A stretch of DNA of 64,000 nucleotides, taken from the NCBI RefSeq assembly GCF_002217945.1, contig NZ_BCMG01000008.1, forward strand, positions 85,015 to 149,014, given 5' to 3'. A program made the translations under genes and the position numbers. The notes under the pieces are model-generated. The model was not told where the DNA came from. It saw only the letters and a program-made list of their open reading frames with translations, and did not search any database. Source of the stretch: Secundilactobacillus silagei JCM 19001 (lineage in GTDB: Bacteria > Bacillota > Bacilli > Lactobacillales > Lactobacillaceae). Below, one piece after another: positions 41,100 to 49,082 of this stretch (its first letter is position 1; the number at the start of each line of letters is the position of its first letter).

Positions 41100-41129
41100 A
41101 ACGTAACCTCCTGAAATCGAGGTTACGTT
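41100..41129 (-). promoter_or_regulatory. Hairpin covering the ribosome binding site
   Basis: In the minus-strand mRNA AACGTAACCTC and GAGGTTACGTT form a perfect 11-bp stem with an 8-base loop. The stem ends one base before the ATG, and the GAGG of the ribosome binding site is in the 3' arm. On the plus strand the same stem is followed by TTATTTTTTT and could act as a terminator. Confidence 0.7.
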
Positions 41130-41260
41130 TATTTTTTTGCACACATAAGGAACGCCTAATTTACGGGGGTTTACATATGGTTTACAACAAAAGAAGTAAT
41201 CAATACGTTTCTTTTTTAAACTGAAATTTCAGTGTAACTTATAGATTGTTAGCTAACTTA

Positions 41261-41278
41261 TTCATTACGCGTAATGAA
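41261..41278. promoter_or_regulatory. 18-bp perfect palindrome upstream of the secreted-peptide locus 2
   Basis: TTCATTACGCGTAATGAA lies 46 bases before the start at 41325, in the divergent promoter region. The inner ATTACGCGTAAT is similar in form to CTAATGCGCATTAG at 44125. It is an operator candidate. Confidence 0.5.
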
Positions 41279-41324
41279 CTTATCAAGCAATAAATCTGCA
41301 AAAATAAGTTTAGGAGAAATTATA

Positions 41325-41727
41325 ATGAAGAAGTTAATAAAAGTAGCGTTGGTAGCAGTAACACTAGTAGCAGTTGGTTTTATTTCAAGTAAAGGGCCCA
41401 CAAGCATCACCCAACACACAGAAACAACCGCCAAAGCACAGACTGCATAAACTATGGATGTACACTTCTGAGGTTACCTCGTTAGGGAAAAAGAGCTACG
41501 GTGGACACAAGTATTCGAGCTATCGGGTTTATCAAACCAAAGGCGACTTAAAAGCTGCATCAAGTTTTGGGCTGAGCGTTGCTGGGACACTTGCAGGAGG
41601 TAAATGGGGTGCGGTTGCCGCTAGCTTTATTGGTAGTTTTCACCATCCAAAACACGGACTTGCAACGACAATCATTTGGATTCCTAATAAAGCAAATGTA
41701 ATTACATCAATGACAAAATGGAAATAA
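41325..41727 (+). pseudogene. Frameshifted gene for a secreted Gly/Ala-rich peptide, locus 2
   Basis: Frame one (41325-41450) gives a signal peptide, MKKLIKVALVAVTLVAVGFIS through TAKAQTA, with GGAGA upstream. It stops at TAA. A second frame, open well before that point, continues KLWMYTSEVTSLGKKSYGG and then SFGLSVAGTLAGGKWGAVAASFIGSF, a probable membrane-active helix, ending NVITSMTKWK. The second part has no ribosome binding site or good start of its own. A single-base shift near 41440-41455 would join them into one secreted protein of about 130 residues. Followed 17 bases later by a small membrane protein. Confidence 0.6.
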
Positions 41728-41743
41728 AAGTAGGTGGTAAAAA

Positions 41744-41914
41744 ATGCAAAAGGCTGTATCAAATATCATTTTTTGTTTAGGATTATTAATGCTGGGTTTT
41801 GGGTTGAATTATACGTTGTCTACCAGGTTAATTGGTGGCGCACTAATAATAGTTGGATTAGGATTAGATCCAAAAATCTGGAACTATTTCAAACAACCAA
41901 ATAATGGTAAGTAA
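41744..41914 (+). CDS. Small two-helix membrane protein, immunity-like
   Basis: The 56-residue protein MQKAVSNIIFCLGLLMLGFG has a second hydrophobic stretch (LIGGALIIVGLGL) and a C-terminal DPKIWNYFKQPNNGK. AGGTGG lies 7 bases before the ATG. It follows the frameshifted secreted-peptide gene by 17 bases in the same orientation, so it is probably in its operon. An immunity role is inferred only from this position and size. The gene is short but has a complete start signal and a clean frame. Confidence 0.55.
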   Translation: MQKAVSNIIFCLGLLMLGFGLNYTLSTRLIGGALIIVGLGLDPKIWNYFKQPNNGK

Positions 41915-41953
41915 CAAAAGACCAAGAAAATAGAAAAAAACTCCTTCATTTCG

Positions 41954-42086
41954 AAGGCTATACGCCATCTATAGTAGACAAGCAAATAATTTAGGCTTAT
42001 CTACTATAGATGGCCTTTTGTATGGGACGAAAAGATCTAGATACTCAAAAGGGACATATTAAATCAAGTAAGTTGTCAGTATAGTA
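41954..42086 (+). repeat. 133-bp direct repeat, copy 1
   Basis: It begins AAGGCTATACGCCATC and ends TTGTCAGTATAGTA. It contains the hairpin CCATCTATAGTAGACAAGC/GCTTATCTACTATAGATGG (about 41965-42014). Copy 2 is at 42764-42898 in the same orientation. The end of copy 1 runs straight into the truncated secreted-peptide gene. Confidence 0.75.
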
Positions 42087-42371
42087 ACAGGTAAGACCAA
42101 AATAGTTTGGCATGGGGCAGCTAAAAAGGGTAATGTTGATATTTATTTAAGTGCCAAATGGCTAAATTGGCTAAAAAATCTACCAGCAAACACTGCTGTC
42201 TCAGTAGCTATGTATGCTTTATTGACTCTCGCTGGCGGGGGAGCTGGCGTACTTAATTATGCATTAGGCAAGGTTGTAAAATTAGCCCTAGATGAAAATA
42301 TTAAGCATTTTAAGACAGGGAGAGTCTTCAAATTTCGGGGTTGGAAATATAAGGGGATTAGCCACCAATAA
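42084..42371 (+). pseudogene. 5'-truncated secreted helical peptide gene, locus 3
   Basis: The frame starts without a start codon at the edge of the direct repeat. It reads VTGKTKIVWHGAAKKGNVDIYLSAKW, aligning with VTKIVWHGAVKKGNADLYLSKSS in the 43409 gene. A hydrophobic Ala/Gly-rich helix follows (LPANTAVSVAMYALLTLAG), then a basic end (GRVFKFRGWKYKGISHQ). Signal peptide and N-terminal half are lost. A small membrane-protein gene follows 20 bases later, as at the other loci. Confidence 0.65.
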
Positions 42372-42391
42372 AAATAAATTAGGAGTTAATC

Positions 42392-42697
42392 ATGATTAAT
42401 ATGAAGTCAATAAAAGAAACGTTTGCCACACAGTTTACCCATAAATCGTATCGTATAATGCAAATAATAGCCGGGACTGCTCTAGTTTTAGCAATTGTGT
42501 TAAACTTTTTCAAAGCAACTCACAATTTTGCGATTGGACTAATCTCGTTTTCTTATTTTATGTGTGTTGACTTACTTATTTTTCGCCTCTGCAAAACTAA
42601 CCTAAATCTAATTCTATGTCTTATTTTAGGCTTGCTACTTCCTATCTTTTTATTTTTCCCAATATTGATAGTATTGGCCTTTGCTGCTGGTTATTAA
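42392..42697 (+). CDS. Small multi-helix membrane protein, immunity-like
   Basis: The 101-residue protein has about three helices (IMQIIAGTALVLAIVLNFF, FAIGLISFSYFMCVDLLIF and LILCLILGLLLPIFLFFPIL). TAGGAG precedes the ATG by 6 bases. It follows the truncated secreted-peptide gene and so occupies the immunity position of locus 3. It does not resemble the 79-residue paralogs. Function is not recognised; immunity is inferred from context. Confidence 0.6.
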   Translation: MINMKSIKETFATQFTHKSYRIMQIIAGTALVLAIVLNFFKATHNFAIGLISFSYFMCVDLLIFRLCKTNLNLILCLILGLLLPIFLFFPILIVLAFAAGY

Positions 42698-42763
42698 ATT
42701 AACGGCTAGTTAAACTTAATTTACAAGTTTGATAGGTTACAAAAAGCCATCTAGTATTGAGCT

Positions 42764-42898
42764 AAGGCTATATGCCATCTTATAGTAGACAAGTAAATAA
42801 TTTTGGCTTGTCTACTATAGATGGCGATTTTGTATGGGAAAAAAGGATCCGGATACTCAAAAGAGACATATTAAATCAAGTACGTTGTCAGTATAGTA
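42764..42898 (+). repeat. 135-bp direct repeat, copy 2
   Basis: It matches 41954-42086 with scattered changes, including the internal hairpin and the TTGTCAGTATAGTA end. The sequence after it differs from that after copy 1. Confidence 0.75.
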
Positions 42899-42968
42899 TT
42901 AGAAGCCGGAGTAAAAGTCCGTCAGATCATTGAATGGATAATTAACTAATATAATTTAGATATAAAAT

Positions 42969-43012
42969 AGGCAGCCAATCAACGCTCGAATTTGAACGTT
43001 GATTGGCTGCCT
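42969..43012. terminator. 16-bp perfect hairpin
   Basis: AGGCAGCCAATCAACG pairs with CGTTGATTGGCTGCCT around a 12-base loop. TCGAAAAAA follows on the plus strand and TATTTTATA on the minus strand. It is a possible terminator of the minus-strand locus 4. Confidence 0.6.
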
Positions 43013-43150
43013 CGAAAAAATAAGACTACTCAATTCTAACTTTGCAACATGTGTTAGACCAGTTTGATGCGGAATACAGATGATGGTTCAGTGATCAACT
43101 GGACAGACACTAGTACATTTTGCTGTCACAGCTCTTCATACTTCTCAGAG

Positions 43151-43390
43151 TTATTTGTCATGGTTCATCTTAGATAGTTTTCTTTTTTTACGAGCGTTGA
43201 GTACAATTAAACCTACAGAAGCAAAGGCGTCTGTCACAGCAATTATAGACGTAAGTAGTGCTAACCAAAGTGGATTATAGAAAATGGTAACCATTAATAA
43301 AATTAGAGTAATTGTGTCTAACGGTCTCAGGTGCCGATTCCAGTCATCAAAAGGTTTAATAAATACTTGTGAAGGTTTTGTAGGTTTCAT
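43151..43390 (-). CDS. Small membrane protein, immunity-like, paralog 2
   Basis: The 79-residue protein (KPSQVFIKPFDDWNRHL, two helices, LNARKKRKLSKMNHDK) is a paralog of the gene at 39562. The termini are conserved and the helices diverged. That pattern fits an immunity-type protein whose membrane part adapts to its partner. It starts 18 bases after the stop of the secreted gene 43409-44095 on the same strand. The inferred role is protection against that product. Confidence 0.65.
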   Translation of the reverse strand: MKPTKPSQVFIKPFDDWNRHLRPLDTITLILLMVTIFYNPLWLALLTSIIAVTDAFASVGLIVLNARKKRKLSKMNHDK

Positions 43391-43408
43391 TCATGTGCCT
43401 CTATTACT

Positions 43409-44095
43409 TTATTGATTTTTAACTTTGATGGATGTCCAGTGATGCATTTCAAAGATCTTACCACTTTTTACTTTAGAGGAAGTCACTGTTTGTTTAATAG
43501 CTGTTTTCATTGCGGAAATGGCACCTCTGTAGTTTTCTCGGTACGCTTGAACTACAATTAATAGTAAGTTAGCCGCTGCCACACCTGCATGAGCACCCAC
43601 GAGGGAACTCTTAGATAAGTATAAATCAGCGTTTCCTTTCTTCACAGCACCATGCCAGACAATTTTAGTAACGCCGGTTTTTCTGTTGCCAACTACTAAG
43701 ACGTTTGGCGCTAATACAGATAAATAAGCGTGTTCTAAGGCTGAATCTTTGATTTCCATGATCGTTTCATTGCCCTAGACAGTTGTGGTAACTGCTCCCC
43801 TCACTTTCTGGGCGATTTCGTTCATTTGATCAGGTGTTGCGGTGGCTAGATTATCTTGAATTAGTTCCTGTACATCCGATTCTTTTACTAACTGAGGTAG
43901 AGCATTTTCTACTCCGGTGGTTGTCTTAGTCGAGTTTAAACTTTGATCAGTTGTGGCATGTACAGTAACGCTACTTACTAATGGTGTGCTTATGGCACTG
44001 AACGACAGCATTGCTAAGGCAGACATTGCAGTCAGCTTAATGAACTTGTTGCACGAGTGAACTGAGACTCTATCATTATTCTTAAAATTGGTCAT
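43409..44095 (-). pseudogene. Secreted helical peptide gene interrupted by an in-frame amber codon, locus 4
   Basis: Codons 1-106 encode an extended signal region (VSVHSCNKFIKLTAMSALAML ... VTVHA) and an acidic segment (LPQLVKESDVQELIQDNLATAT). A TAG at 43775-43777 follows. The same frame continues without a shift for 121 codons: GNETIMEIKDSALEHAYLSVL, then VTKIVWHGAVKKGNADLYLS, a hydrophobic helix (LVGAHAGVAAANLLLIVV) and a basic end. The part after TAG has no ribosome binding site. The whole would be about 228 residues. It could be a nonsense mutant, a sequencing error or a read-through gene. Homologous remnants lie at 39820 and 42084. Confidence 0.65.
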
Positions 44096-44395
44096 CTTTA
44101 AAATCTCCCACTAAATTAATGGTTCTAATGCGCATTAGAGGTTTTCTGTTAACACCATCAATATACTAGAATCACCTGGATTGGGGGAGAAACAAGTTGT
44201 TTACGTTACTAAATGCAACAAGTGGTTGCGCGCTCACAATCAATAGTTACCTTTACACTGGTGTCTTTTTCCGTAAGGGTGGCCGGGAATTTCACCCAAT
44301 CAAACCACCCCAGTACAGCCACAAGTAATTAAACTAACTACCCAACACATTAAACAGATTGGAAACTAAAGCAGAACGTTTTCTTCTTGGTATAA
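44096..44395. other. Promoter region of locus 4
   Basis: On the minus strand it contains GGGAG (ribosome binding site of 44095), the palindrome at 44125-44138, TTAACAG and a TATATT -10 candidate near 44158. The rest up to the brnQ terminator shows no gene. Confidence 0.45.
44125..44138. promoter_or_regulatory. Palindromic operator candidate, locus 4
   Basis: CTAATGCGCATTAG is a perfect 14-bp palindrome between the -10 candidate and the start of the secreted gene. It is nearly the same as 39918-39931. Confidence 0.55.
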
Positions 44396-44459
44396 TAAAA
44401 TCCCCCCGCTCTGACCAGATGAATTAATATCATTCATTTGGCCAAAGCAGGGGGATTTT
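44396..44459. terminator. Strong terminator downstream of brnQ
   Basis: AAAATCCCCC pairs with GGGGGATTTT, continuing with GCTCTG/AAAGC and GATGAAT/ATTCATT, a stem of about 25 bp. It lies about 100 bases after the brnQ stop on the minus strand and may act in both directions. Confidence 0.75.
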
Positions 44460-44556
44460 AGCAATAGCTAGTGAGAAGGTCGTTTTCGGTTTTACAATAT
44501 GTGTGTTTGGAGGAATCGAAAGCTATGTGTCGTTATTATATTATATAGAAGTAAAC

Positions 44557-45927
44557 TTATTTTTTTTCAAGACTTGCTGCTGGTTGTAGGTTGAGGAGCT
44601 TACTGATAGCCCAGCTACCTAGAATACCGATCAGCATGAATGGGAAGAAGTCCAAGCCTTGATTGAAGAGTGGGATAACGTTACCAGCCCAGGCATTGAT
44701 GGCTTTGAAGATCCCCATATTGGCAAAGAATGGTGGTAAGTTGTGGATGGCATCTAGAAAAGCGGGAATGAAGGTGAGGATAATCGTTGTCTTGTAGATG
44801 AAGACGTTCTTGCCCATGAATGGATGCAGGAGTCCCAAGAAAATCAGAGACATTGCCAGTGGGTAGATGAAGCTAAGTAGTGGTGTGGAGTAAGTGATAA
44901 TTTGATCCAAACCGAAGTTAGCAATGGCGAAGGCACCAATGGAACTGAAAGTCAGGAAGAAATGGTAGCCCAGTTTTGGAAAACGGTGGCCCCAGTCTTC
45001 TGAAAGGGCGGCCATCAAACCAATACATGAGGTGATGCAAGCAAGGAAGGTAACGGCCCCAAGAATTGCGGTGCCGGCCATACCGGTGTAGTGGGCCATG
45101 ATAGCGGAGAAGGCAGTCCCACCATCAGCACTTAACTTCAAGTAATTCAAACTAGCAGCACCAAGCGCAATCAGGAAAATATAGATAATCGCTTCAAGAC
45201 CCATACTGATGGCACCAACTTTAGCAACCGCTTTGGAACGGGTCTTAGTGTCATTAACACCGAAGAACTTCAAAGCGGTGATGATCGTAACCCCGAAACC
45301 TAAACCAGCCAAAGCATCCATGGTGTTGTAACCTTGTAGAAAACCATTGATCAGGTTGCCGCCCGCACCGGAACCGCTAGGGAAGATTGAAATCTGGCGG
45401 ATGTCACCTTTAATGATAAAGGCCATGAAGAAGATAAAGGCTAAGAGACCAAGTAAGATCGGGTTGAGCAACTTACCAACATAGTCGGTGATCTTGGATT
45501 GGTTCCAAGCCATCAACAGTGAGATGCCGAAGAATAGGAATGAGAAGATCAGCAATCCCATTTGATCCCAGGCCTTTGGTAAGAAGGGCTGAATGCCAAT
45601 GGCGAAGGTCGTGGTCGCTGTCCGTGGGGAAGCAACCAAGATCCCTAACGTGGCGTGGATCATGATCAGGAAGAACAGGGCGAACCCTTTACCAGCTGGT
45701 CGTGCGAGATCATAAGCACTGCTGCTGCGAGTTAAACTGATGGCGAGAATTGATAATAATGGCAAAAGAATCGCGGTTAGTAAGAAACCAATGGCGGCAG
45801 GTCCCCAGTTACCAGCGGCGAGTTGGCCTAGATGAATCGGGAAGATCAAATTACCAGCCCCAAAGAAGAGACCGAATAGCAGTGAACCTAGAATAATATA
45901 TTGACGTCTTGTGAGCGTTGTTTTCAT
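44557..45927 (-). CDS. brnQ: Branched-chain amino acid transporter BrnQ
   Basis: BrnQ is a sodium- or proton-coupled carrier for isoleucine, leucine and valine (LIVCS family). The 456-residue protein has about 12 helices and the family start [32 protein letters not shown]. It also has [26 protein letters not shown] and the cysteine-containing [26 protein letters not shown] precedes the ATG. A T-box leader with terminator lies upstream (45969-46255), so it is induced when the matching tRNA is uncharged. Monocistronic. Confidence 0.95.
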   Translation of the reverse strand: [456 protein letters not shown]

Positions 45928-45968
45928 ATTGAAAACCTCCTGTATGTTTTGGTGGTAGCGGGGTAATA

Positions 45969-46255
45969 AAAAACGCCCCTAGCTTATAAAAGCTAAGGAC
46001 GTGTTATCGACGTGTTACCACCTTAATTTTCAACCACCTCACGATGGCTGACTTCGAAAGTACAGCAAACCGATGCGCGGTCGGTCCACGATACTTCATT
46101 GCTGTAATGGGCGCATTCCCAGTGACCACTTCGTTAAACGTCGCGGTCACGACTTGTAGATTACTTTCATCGCTGGGTCGATTACCTCGTCGCACTTACT
46201 GAGGCTCCCTGAGAATCTGGCCAGTGACTACTCTTCTACGCATAGTCTTTGAAAA
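45969..46255 (-). promoter_or_regulatory. T-box riboswitch leader of brnQ
   Basis: On the minus strand the T-box sequence AAGGTGGTAACACG (46011-46024) precedes the terminator ACGTCCTTAGC/GCTAGGGGCGT plus six T (45969-46002). Upstream, stem I is visible: GACT/AGTC and GTAG/CTAC at the base, an AGTA S-turn, then TCA-CTGG/CCAG-TGA. The specifier loop reads AAGTAATCTAC, consistent with an AUC (Ile) specifier, but I could not align it with certainty. Promoter: TTGACT (46321-46326), 16 bases, TAATAT (46299-46304). Confidence 0.85.
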
Positions 46256-46505
46256 ACTATTTAGATATGTGTGAAATGAAAACTTGTTTATGTGGATAAT
46301 ATTAATCATTTTAAATTAAAAGTCAAGAACAAAATGAGAATTTTTTAATTTAAATGGTTGCTTATCTCATACGGTTTTCATTTCACTAATGAGAGAAAGC
46401 CGGCGTTATTGGTTGTCAAAACCTGAAAAATAAGCAATAATGATGGATAATATATAGCGTGTGTTTTAAATGAGAAAATACTTGGAACGGAAAGACGGGA
46501 TAGTT

Positions 46506-47345
46506 ATGGGAACGCAACTCAGCAAACGGAATATGAAGGTTAAACGGTTAGTCGTTAAAGTTGGGACGAGTAGCTTGGTTTACCCCAGCGGCGGATTGAA
46601 TTTACGCGTCATCGATCAATTGGCGTTCGTGCTCAGTACGCTTTGCGAGCAGGGTAGAGAAGTGATCTTAGTGTCATCTGGGGCGATTGGTGTTGGCTTA
46701 AATGCCCTGCGGCTGAAGGAGCGACCCAAGGAGATCAGCGAACAGCAGGCACTGGCTTCAATTGGCCAAAGCAAGCTGATCACGATGTTTAATCAGCGGT
46801 TTGCGCATTATAATCAGACCATTGGGCAGCTGTTATTAACTCACGATGTGTTCGATTTTCCGGCCAGCAATCAACACGTTATGGATACCTTTGATAAATT
46901 ACTGGCGCGCCACGTGGTTCCTATCGTAAATGAAAATGACTCGATCGCCGTAGATGAAATGGATCACCGGACTAAATTTGGTGATAACGATCAGTTGTCA
47001 GCCATCGTGGCCACCCACGTGGATGCGGACCTGCTGATCATGCTCTCTGACATTGAGGGCTTTTATGATCAAAATCCCTTGAAGCATGATGATGCGCAGC
47101 TGATTCCAACGATTCATCATATTGACGATGAAACCTATGCGGTGGCTGGCGGTAAAGGCAGCCGTTACGGGACTGGCGGCATGGTGACGAAATTAACGGC
47201 GGCGAAGATCATGCTGGAACATGATTCACAAATGATATTAGCCAGCGGTAAAGATCCCGCCATCATTTTGGATATTTTAGCTGGTAAACCACTTGGAACT
47301 TGGTTTACCCCTGAAGAAAAAGGAGTGGTGCAAAATGGCAAATGA
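46506..47345 (+). CDS. proB: Glutamate 5-kinase
   Basis: ProB phosphorylates glutamate in the first step of proline synthesis. The protein has the amino-acid-kinase fold: RLVVKVGTSSLVYPSGG, VILVSSGAIGVGLNAL, ENDSIAVDE, FGDNDQLSAIVA and KGSRYGTGGMVTKLTAA. It lacks the C-terminal PUA domain, as in many lactobacilli. I take the ATG at 46506 (279 residues). An upstream ATG at 46470 adds 12 residues that do not look conserved, and a further ATG at 46533 is possible. The stop overlaps proA by 11 bases. Confidence 0.93.
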   Translation: MGTQLSKRNMKVKRLVVKVGTSSLVYPSGGLNLRVIDQLAFVLSTLCEQGREVILVSSGAIGVGLNALRLKERPKEISEQQALASIGQSKLITMFNQRFAHYNQTIGQLLLTHDVFDFPASNQHVMDTFDKLLARHVVPIVNENDSIAVDEMDHRTKFGDNDQLSAIVATHVDADLLIMLSDIEGFYDQNPLKHDDAQLIPTIHHIDDETYAVAGGKGSRYGTGGMVTKLTAAKIMLEHDSQMILASGKDPAIILDILAGKPLGTWFTPEEKGVVQNGK

Positions 47346-48597
47346 GACAAGTAAACTCACTCAATTAGAACAAATGGGGCAGCTGGCCCGTCAAGCGGAG
47401 ACCCAGTTAGCCCAATTGTCGAATCAGCAGCGTAACGTTGGTTTAACGGCAATGGCGGATGCGCTAGTGGCGCATACAGACACGATTTTAGCGGCTAATC
47501 AACAGGATCTAGCGAATGCTACTGACCTGAAAGCCAGTTTTGTGGACCGGCTGACCCTGACGGCTGACCGGATCAATGCTATGGCGGCAGGGATGCGGCA
47601 AGTGGCGCAACTGCCAGATCCCATCGGCAGCGTGGACAAAATGTGGAAGAATGAAGCCGGCTTAATGATTGGCAAGCAGCGCGTACCGCTAGGCGTTATC
47701 GGGATTATTTTTGAAGCCCGGCCAAACGTCACGGCGGATGCTTCTGCTTTAAGCTATAAAAGTGGTAACGCCATCATGCTCCGGGGTGGCAAGGAAGCCA
47801 TTCAGACTAACATTGCCATTAGTGACGTGCTCCGTGGGGCGTTAAAACAGCTCGGTGTGGACGAAAATGCGGTTCAATTAGTGCACGATACCTCCCACGA
47901 AACTGCTAACGAAATGATGGCACTGACTGGTTACCTCGATGTGCTGATTCCCCGTGGTGGCCGTGGCCTGATTCAACGGGTCGTGGCCACGGCTAAAGTA
48001 CCAGTCATCGAAACCGGTGCCGGTAACTGTCATATCTACGTGGATCAATATGCCGAATTACAAATGGCGGTTGATATTACGGTCAACGCTAAGGTACAGC
48101 GGCCCTCCGTCTGCAACTCAGCGGAAAAACTGGTGATCCACAGCGCCGTTGCTGACAAGTATCTGCCAGTGATCGCGGCTGCGTTAGCCGACCAAGGGGT
48201 GCAATTACGCGGTGACGAACGCGCCTGCGCGATCGTCCCAAGTATGGTGCCGGCAACGGCTGCTGACTGGGATACAGAGTATAACGACCTTATCATGGCG
48301 GTGAAAGTCGTCGATTCAGAAGACGAAGCCATCGCACATATTAACGCCCACAATACGAAGCACTCCGAAGCCATCATCACGGATAATTATCAAAACGGGC
48401 AAAAATTTTTGCAGCAGATCGACGCGGCCTGCGTGTATATCAATGCGTCAACCCGGTTCACCGATGGGTTTGAATTTGGATTTGGTGCCGAAATTGGGAT
48501 CAGTACGCAAAAATTGCACGCCCGCGGACCAATGGGGCTGCACGAATTAACGTCGACCAAGTACATCATTTACGGCAACGGCCAGGTTCGCCAGTAG
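47335..48597 (+). CDS. proA: Gamma-glutamyl phosphate reductase
   Basis: ProA reduces gamma-glutamyl phosphate to glutamate semialdehyde with NADPH. The 420-residue aldehyde-dehydrogenase-like protein has GVIGIIFEARPNVTADASAL, the MLRGGKEA motif, AGNCHIYVD and the catalytic cysteine in RPSVCNSAEKL. Its ATG at 47335 follows AAAGGAGTGG inside the proB coding end, showing translational coupling. Second gene of proBA; proC is not in the window. Confidence 0.97.
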   Translation: MANETSKLTQLEQMGQLARQAETQLAQLSNQQRNVGLTAMADALVAHTDTILAANQQDLANATDLKASFVDRLTLTADRINAMAAGMRQVAQLPDPIGSVDKMWKNEAGLMIGKQRVPLGVIGIIFEARPNVTADASALSYKSGNAIMLRGGKEAIQTNIAISDVLRGALKQLGVDENAVQLVHDTSHETANEMMALTGYLDVLIPRGGRGLIQRVVATAKVPVIETGAGNCHIYVDQYAELQMAVDITVNAKVQRPSVCNSAEKLVIHSAVADKYLPVIAAALADQGVQLRGDERACAIVPSMVPATAADWDTEYNDLIMAVKVVDSEDEAIAHINAHNTKHSEAIITDNYQNGQKFLQQIDAACVYINASTRFTDGFEFGFGAEIGISTQKLHARGPMGLHELTSTKYIIYGNGQVRQ

Positions 48598-48675
48598 TAA
48601 AAGTCTTAAGTTCTGCTTTACACCGTGTTTACTAGGCAAATGTTTGTTAAAATGAGTGTAAAGAGGTGACGTGCT

Positions 48676-49029
48676 GTGGCGATTAAAACTAATCCTGAAC
48701 AATTGGCGATGCTGAAATCGCAAATGGATGAGGCGAATCAAAAATCGCATTTTATTATTTTTGAGTCCACTGAATTAGATAGCGGTGATAATTTGCGGCT
48801 GATCACTGATTACGACAGCTTTAAAGAAATTCGAAAAGCACACGTTGACCAAGCCAAAATGCATATTCTGCAAGATATCGTACCCATTACGGATAATTTG
48901 GCGAAGTGGGCAATTGCGGAAAGCAAAGCTGCTAATCAAAATGATGATCCGGAAACGTTGGCTGATCTAGAACACTATACCAATGCCGTTTTAAAAGAAA
49001 ATCGAATTAAACTTAATCAAGAATCATGA
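48676..49029 (+). CDS. Hypothetical cytoplasmic protein
   Basis: The 117-residue hydrophilic protein starts at GTG after AGAGGTG: MAIKTNPEQLAMLKSQMDEANQKSHFIIFESTEL, then a helical region (AHVDQAKMHILQDIVPITDNLAKWAIAES). No motif or membrane segment. Family not recognised. It lies alone between proBA and rexBA, with a terminator behind it. Confidence 0.75.
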   Translation: MAIKTNPEQLAMLKSQMDEANQKSHFIIFESTELDSGDNLRLITDYDSFKEIRKAHVDQAKMHILQDIVPITDNLAKWAIAESKAANQNDDPETLADLEHYTNAVLKENRIKLNQES

Positions 49030-49030
49030 A

Positions 49031-49082
49031 AAAGGACTTCAACAGTTAGTTAGCTAGAGACTGTTGAAGCCCTTATTTTATG
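49031..49082 (+). terminator. Terminator after the gene at 48676
   Basis: GGACTTCAACAGT pairs with ACTGTTGAAGCCC (one mismatch) around TAGTTAGCTAGAG, then TTATTTTA. Confidence 0.75.

Larger units (their letters stand above)
42698..43150. other. Gene-free stretch with repeats and a palindrome
   Basis: It holds direct-repeat copy 2 (42764-42898) and a short open piece after it (VLEAGVKVRQIIEWIIN-stop) that may be a fragment of a lost gene. A 16-bp perfect hairpin lies at 42969-43012. No intact gene is seen. Confidence 0.5.

Noticed and set aside
46004..46195. 63-residue minus-strand ORF upstream of brnQ
   Set aside because: It falls wholly within the T-box leader, whose structure explains the sequence.
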